From the NCBI GenBank assembly GCA_019746355.1, contig JAIESC010000290.1, positions 1 to 17,602 on the forward strand: a stretch of DNA of 17,602 bases, given 5' to 3'. Both the position numbers and the translations under genes were made by a program. Below, one piece after another: positions 14,426 to 17,602 of the stretch. This stretch comes from Xanthobacteraceae bacterium (lineage in GTDB: Bacteria > Pseudomonadota > Alphaproteobacteria > Rhizobiales > Xanthobacteraceae). A model generated the notes under the pieces. That model saw only the letters and a program-made list of their open reading frames with translations, had not been told where the DNA came from and ran no database searches. Within the stretch, counting starts at the first letter, position 1. Every line of letters starts with the position of its first letter.

Positions 14426-15388
14426 TTAGTTCTCGGCCCTGATGTTGGCGTCCTTGATGACCTTCGCCCACTTGGCGATGTCGGACCTGATGATCTCGCC
14501 GAACGCCTGCGGCGGGTCACTCGCGGTGTCGAGGCCGAGTTGCGCGAGCTTCTCCTTCATCTCCGGCGACGCGACGATCTGCGCCGCTTGCCTATAGACC
14601 TTGTCGATGATCGCCGGCGGAGTCCCGGCCGGTGCCATCAGCCCGAACCAGGAGATCGCCTCGAAGCCCGGCTGCCCCGATTCGGCGATGGTCGGCAGGT
14701 CCGGCAGGATCGAGGAGCGCCTCAGCGAGGTGATGGCAAGGCCGTGCAACTGGCCCTGCTTCACCACCGGCAGGATCGTGCCGACGTTCTGCAAGGTCAT
14801 GGTCACACGGCCGGCGACCACGTCGGTGAAGACTGCGCCGCGGTAGGGAACATGGACGATGTCGACGCCCGCAAGCCGCTTGAGCAACTCGCCGGCGATG
14901 TGCTGCGGCGTACCGACGCCGGGGCTCGCCATCGACAGCTTGCCGGGCTGCGCCTTGGCGAGCGCGATCAGCCCGCCATAGGTCTTGGCCGGCACGTCGT
15001 TGTTGACCGCAAGAATGCTCGGCATGATCAGGAGCCGCGCCACCGGCGTGAGATCGCGCACCACGTCGTAGGTGTTGTTGGTGAGCAGCGTCGGATTGAT
15101 GGTCAGCGCGCCGTTCGCGCCCCAGTAGAACGTCGAGCCGTCCGGCGCGGCCTTCGCGACGCGGTCGCCGCCGACGCTGCCGCCCGCCCCCGGCACGTTC
15201 TCCACCGTCACCGGCACGTTCCAGGCTTCGGCGAATTTCTGCGCGAACAGCCGCGCAGTGATGTCGGTGGCGCTGCCGGCGGTGAAGCCGACGATGAAGC
15301 GGATCGGCTTGTCGGGATAGGCGCCCTGCGCGAAGGCCGAAAGCCCACTGAGAACGACCGCCGCCGCGGCCAGCCATGCCCGGATCAT
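14426..15388 (-). CDS. Bug/TctC-family periplasmic solute-binding protein, second of tandem pair
   Basis: A 320-residue Bug-family binding protein. Signal peptide MIRAWLAAAAVVLSGLSAFAQG, then the usual mature start AYPDKPIRFIVGFTAGSATD. Other landmarks: VENVPGAGGSVGGDRVAKA, PDGSTFYWGANGALTINPTLL (family positions), YDVVRDLTPVARL, SPGVGTPQHIAGELLK, VPYRGAV, LPTIAESGQPGFEA, WFGLMAPAGTPPAII. The start has a GGAGGA site; an ATG at 15454 inside the neighbour is rejected. It begins 20 bases after the stop of the Bug gene upstream, so the two form an operon. The shared AYPDKPI opening and similar layout point to an old tandem duplication. Ligand unknown; no membrane components are near. Confidence 0.94.
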   Translation of the reverse strand: MIRAWLAAAAVVLSGLSAFAQGAYPDKPIRFIVGFTAGSATDITARLFAQKFAEAWNVPVTVENVPGAGGSVGGDRVAKAAPDGSTFYWGANGALTINPTLLTNNTYDVVRDLTPVARLLIMPSILAVNNDVPAKTYGGLIALAKAQPGKLSMASPGVGTPQHIAGELLKRLAGVDIVHVPYRGAVFTDVVAGRVTMTLQNVGTILPVVKQGQLHGLAITSLRRSSILPDLPTIAESGQPGFEAISWFGLMAPAGTPPAIIDKVYRQAAQIVASPEMKEKLAQLGLDTASDPPQAFGEIIRSDIAKWAKVIKDANIRAEN

Positions 15389-15408
15389 GCGTTCCTCCTG
15401 CCGCGGTT

Positions 15409-16380
15409 CTATTGAGGCATCTTGATTCCAGCGTCCTTGATGACCTTGCCCCACATCGGCATCTCGGTCCTGACGATCTCGGCGAATTCCGCGGGCGTGT
15501 TGCCGACGAGTTGGAGGCCCAGGCCTTCGAGCTTGGTCCGGACGTCCGGCTGCGTCAGCACCTTCACGGTCTCGGCATGCAGCCTGTCGACGACCGGCTT
15601 CGGCGTGCCGGCCGGCGCCATCAGGCCGAACCAGGCGGTGGCGTCAAAGCCCGCAAAGCCCAGCTCCTCCATGGTCGGCAGCTCGGGGATCTGCGGCGAG
15701 CGCTTGCGCGAGGTGATGCCGAAGGCGCGGAGCTTGCCTTCGCGGATGAGCGGCAGGAGGTTGGAGATGTTGCCGAAGAAGATGTTGAGCCGGCCGCCCA
15801 GCAGGTCCGGCAGGATCGCGGTCGTGCCGCGATACGGCACCTGCTGGATTTTCACGCCGGTCATCTTCATGAACAGCTCGCCGGCGAGATGCTGGGAGGT
15901 GCCGACCCCGGCGTGTCCGGCGACGAAATAGTCCGGCTTTTGCCTGGCGAGCGCGATCACCTCCTGGACGGTCCTGGCCGGCACGTCCGGCGTCACCACC
16001 ATGATGTTCGGCACGATGAAAACCTGGGTGATGTAGGTGAAATCCTTGACCGGGTCGTAGCCGAGCTTGTCGATCAGGTTCGGGTTGATCACCACCGCGG
16101 CGTTGCCGCCCATCACCAGGTTGTAGCCGTCGGCCGGCGCCTTGGCGGTGCGCTCGACCGCGAGGTTGCCGCCCGCGCCGGTAACGTTCTCCACCACCAC
16201 GCCCTTGGCCCAGGTCTCGTTGAACTTGTCGGCGAACAGCCGCGAGGTCACGTCCGGCGCCACGCCCGGCGAGAAGCCCACGAGAATCTTGATCGGCTTG
16301 TCGGGATAGGCGGATTGCGCGGACGCAGACGAGCCAAGCGCAAGCGAGAACGCGGCCGCAAGGCCCATCAGCACTTTCAT
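15409..16380 (-). CDS. Bug/TctC-family periplasmic solute-binding protein, first of tandem pair
   Basis: A 323-residue Bug-family binding protein. Signal peptide MKVLMGLAAAFSLALGSSASAQS, then AYPDKPIKILVGFSPGVAPD. Landmarks: VENVTGAGGNLAVERTAKA, PADGYNLVMGGNAAVVINPNL, YDPVKDFTYITQV, GHAGVGTSQHLAGELFMK, VPYRGTTAILPDLLGG, LPTMEELGFAGFDA, WFGLMAPAGTPKPVV. The start at 16380 has a GGGAGGA site six bases upstream; an open frame continues back to 16509 but lacks one. It is the promoter-proximal gene of the pair. The ligand pocket segment GFSPGVAPDVT differs from GFTAGSATDIT in its partner, so the two probably bind different ligands. Confidence 0.94.
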   Translation of the reverse strand: MKVLMGLAAAFSLALGSSASAQSAYPDKPIKILVGFSPGVAPDVTSRLFADKFNETWAKGVVVENVTGAGGNLAVERTAKAPADGYNLVMGGNAAVVINPNLIDKLGYDPVKDFTYITQVFIVPNIMVVTPDVPARTVQEVIALARQKPDYFVAGHAGVGTSQHLAGELFMKMTGVKIQQVPYRGTTAILPDLLGGRLNIFFGNISNLLPLIREGKLRAFGITSRKRSPQIPELPTMEELGFAGFDATAWFGLMAPAGTPKPVVDRLHAETVKVLTQPDVRTKLEGLGLQLVGNTPAEFAEIVRTEMPMWGKVIKDAGIKMPQ

Positions 16381-16469
16381 GTTTCCTCCCTGGCGCGGCC
16401 GTGCGTGGAATTCTGCGTGACAGCTCTGTGGGGCTGCCCTGTGTGACTTCCAGGCCACGTCCGCGGGAA

Positions 16470-16497
16470 ACATAGCAGACTTTAAGCTTTCGTTAAC
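16470..16497 (-). promoter_or_regulatory. Candidate promoter of the tandem Bug operon
   Basis: On the minus strand TTAACG (16492-16497) and TATGTT (16470-16475) are separated by 16 bases, in an A/T-richer patch about 90 bases before the first Bug start codon. The spacing is acceptable for a housekeeping sigma factor but the match is only moderate. Confidence 0.3.
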
Positions 16498-16611
16498 CGT
16501 CCGCCACACATCCGCCGCGTTTCGTCAAAACGGCCGCCCAAGTCTCGACGAACCCGCGCCCGCATCCGCCGCCATATTTGTGGACAGAAGTGATTCGCGG
16601 GGTTGAGACCC

Positions 16612-16884
16612 ATGACCAGAGAATTGATCGAGCGTTCGCGTCAGCGTCATGCGTTCGCGGGATTGCCGGTGATTGTTGCCACGTTGTCGCTTGTGGTTTC
16701 GCTTGTGGTGGCGGCAACCGCTGTGTCGATCGGCATCGCCCGGGCCGACGCGCTTGTGCCGATGACCGGGGGCAGCGGCGGCAAGCTCGCGTTGGCGGTG
16801 TTTGCAGGCCTGGTGATCGCCTGCCTGGGAGCGTTGACGGCGGGGATGGCCGGCGACGAAGTGCGTACGCGACAGGGTGAGTAA
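16612..16884 (+). CDS. Small membrane protein with two predicted helices
   Basis: A 90-residue protein I do not recognise. A charged N-terminus (MTRELIERSRQRH) is followed by a long hydrophobic segment at about 18-42 (LPVIVATLSLVVSLVVAATA and on), a short Gly-rich linker (PMTGGSGGK), a second hydrophobic segment at about 61-80 and a polar tail (DEVRTRQGE). This predicts a two-helix inner-membrane hairpin. The ATG at 16612 is used; a TTG three codons upstream (16603) is possible. The ribosome-binding site is weak. It is divergent from the tandem Bug operon. Coding is supported by the hydrophobic pattern and its clean ends, but no function can be given. Confidence 0.6.
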   Translation: MTRELIERSRQRHAFAGLPVIVATLSLVVSLVVAATAVSIGIARADALVPMTGGSGGKLALAVFAGLVIACLGALTAGMAGDEVRTRQGE

Positions 16885-16959
16885 TCACCATTGGTAGCGC
16901 GCCCGTGGGAGGGCCATAGCCTCGTCCGCGTCGCGTATCGGACGACGGCGCCGTAGCGT

Positions 16960-17070
16960 CGGTTGTCGGTTGCGTTCCGGTTGGTAGTTCCGGGTCTGTA
17001 GTTTCAGTCCGTAGTTCACAAGCGCCCCTGGGCGCCGCGCGTTGTCAGCGGCGACCAGGGGCCTTTTGTT
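16960..17070 (+). ncRNA. Possible small RNA or terminator with strong hairpin
   Basis: A hairpin at 17024-17062 pairs GCCCCTGG with CCAGGGGC and, after one mismatched base on each side, CGCCGC with GCGGCG around a nine-base loop; CTTTTGTT follows on the plus strand. It is a good plus-strand terminator shape but lies 140 bases after the membrane-protein stop. The intervening DNA is rich in GT-type words (GGTTG, GTAGT). It may simply end the upstream transcript, or be the 3' end of a separate small RNA. Confidence 0.35.
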
Positions 17071-17080
17071 GTCGACGCCA

Positions 17081-17602
17081 TCAGCGCGGCGGGCTCGCCG
17101 GCGCGGTGCCCGCGGCCGCATTGGCCGCCTTGATCATCGGCGCCCATTTGTCGATGTCGGCCTTGTGGTAGGCGCGCAGCGCCGCGGGCGACTGCTGCTC
17201 CTTGGGGGCGACCTCATGGCCCAACTCGACGAGCTTCTGCCGCACCACAGGATCGGCCAGTGCGTCGGCCACCGCGGCGCTGAGCTTGTCGACCACGTCC
17301 TTGGGCGTGCCCTTCACCGTCCACATGCCGTGCCAGAACGGAAAATGCAGGCCGGGCACGCCGGCCTCGTCGATGGTCGGAACGTCGGGCGCGGCGAACC
17401 AGCGCTTGCTCTGCAGCACCGCGTAGGCCTTGATCGAGCCGGCGCGGTATTGCGGCAGGGTCTGGCCGGCCTCGGGGCACGACAGGTCGATCTGGCCGGC
17501 CAGGAGATCCTGCATGATCGGGGCGGCGCCGCGATACGGCACCAGCGGGAACTTGGTGCCGGTGTTGTTCTGGAAATAGACCATGCACATGTGGATGCCG
17601 CC
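17081..17602 (-). CDS. Bug/TctC-family solute-binding protein, 5' end beyond the window
   Basis: The C-terminal 173 residues of a Bug-family periplasmic binding protein; the frame is open to the window edge, so the N-terminus and signal peptide are missing here. The part seen begins near the ligand-binding hinge: FPLVPYRGAAPIMQDLLAGQID, which matches the VPYRG-LLGG region of its neighbours, then LPQYRAGSIKAYAV, APDVPTIDEAGVPGL (usual VPTLAEAG), GTPKDVVDKL and DIDKWAPMIKAANA at the end. A Met at 17590 is internal and is not taken as the start. It is the fourth member of this family in the window and is convergent with the small membrane protein. Confidence 0.93.
   Translation of the reverse strand, partial: GGIHMCMVYFQNNTGTKFPLVPYRGAAPIMQDLLAGQIDLSCPEAGQTLPQYRAGSIKAYAVLQSKRWFAAPDVPTIDEAGVPGLHFPFWHGMWTVKGTPKDVVDKLSAAVADALADPVVRQKLVELGHEVAPKEQQSPAALRAYHKADIDKWAPMIKAANAAAGTAPASPPR

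Noticed and set aside
16381..16509. Longer N-terminus for the first tandem Bug protein
   Set aside because: It would bury the signal peptide and has no ribosome-binding site, while the start at 16380 has a strong one.

Overview
The window is GC-rich (roughly two thirds GC by eye) and looks like the chromosome of an alphaproteobacterium of the order Hyphomicrobiales, closest in style to the Bradyrhizobium / Rhodopseudomonas / Xanthobacteraceae group. The evidence is the DUF992 protein, the abundance of Bug/TctC-type periplasmic binding proteins, and dispersed palindromic repeats whose chance translations (AGLDPAIH, KTRVNALM) are typical of that group. No phage, plasmid, integrase, transposase, CRISPR, tRNA or rRNA signal was seen. 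Most of it is ordinary chromosomal metabolism and transport.

Layout: 1-384 holds no convincing gene but has a twin-hairpin repeat. On the minus strand lie a secreted kelch protein (385-1353) and ferrochelatase hemH (1547-2599). The divergent gap to a plus-strand 5'-nucleotidase-like periplasmic phosphoesterase (2861-4393) is mostly filled by a 190-bp inverted-repeat element. Next on the minus strand are a DUF992 exported protein (4604-5077) and a class I aspartate aminotransferase (5164-6369). On the plus strand are a short-chain dehydrogenase-like protein without the usual catalytic residues (6608-7390) and an Old Yellow Enzyme / iron-sulfur / FAD oxidoreductase (7584-9290). An iron-type ABC solute-binding protein (9428-10444, minus) has no visible permease. 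A plus-strand run follows: GT87-type membrane glycosyltransferase (10581-11852), Bug protein (11857-12858), small cupin (12908-13324) and glutathione S-transferase (13631-14260). Two tandem Bug proteins lie on the minus strand (16380 back to 14426), then a two-helix membrane protein (16612-16884, plus) and the 3' part of a fourth Bug protein cut by the window edge (17081-17602, minus).

How the genes work together: there is no single pathway. The clearest themes are periplasmic solute capture (four Bug proteins and one ABC binding protein, none beside membrane partners) and redox enzymes (the SDR-like protein and the OYE flavoprotein may be cotranscribed).

The most notable structure lies between genes. 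At least four families of palindromic elements occupy the spacers. Three of them consist of two hairpins facing each other, with compensatory base changes between arms. All four convergent gene junctions carry a hairpin or twin hairpin. One small dispersed repeat also lies in frame inside the signal-peptide region of a Bug gene, encoding about 12 residues. I found no evidence of a new defence, secretion or biosynthetic system.
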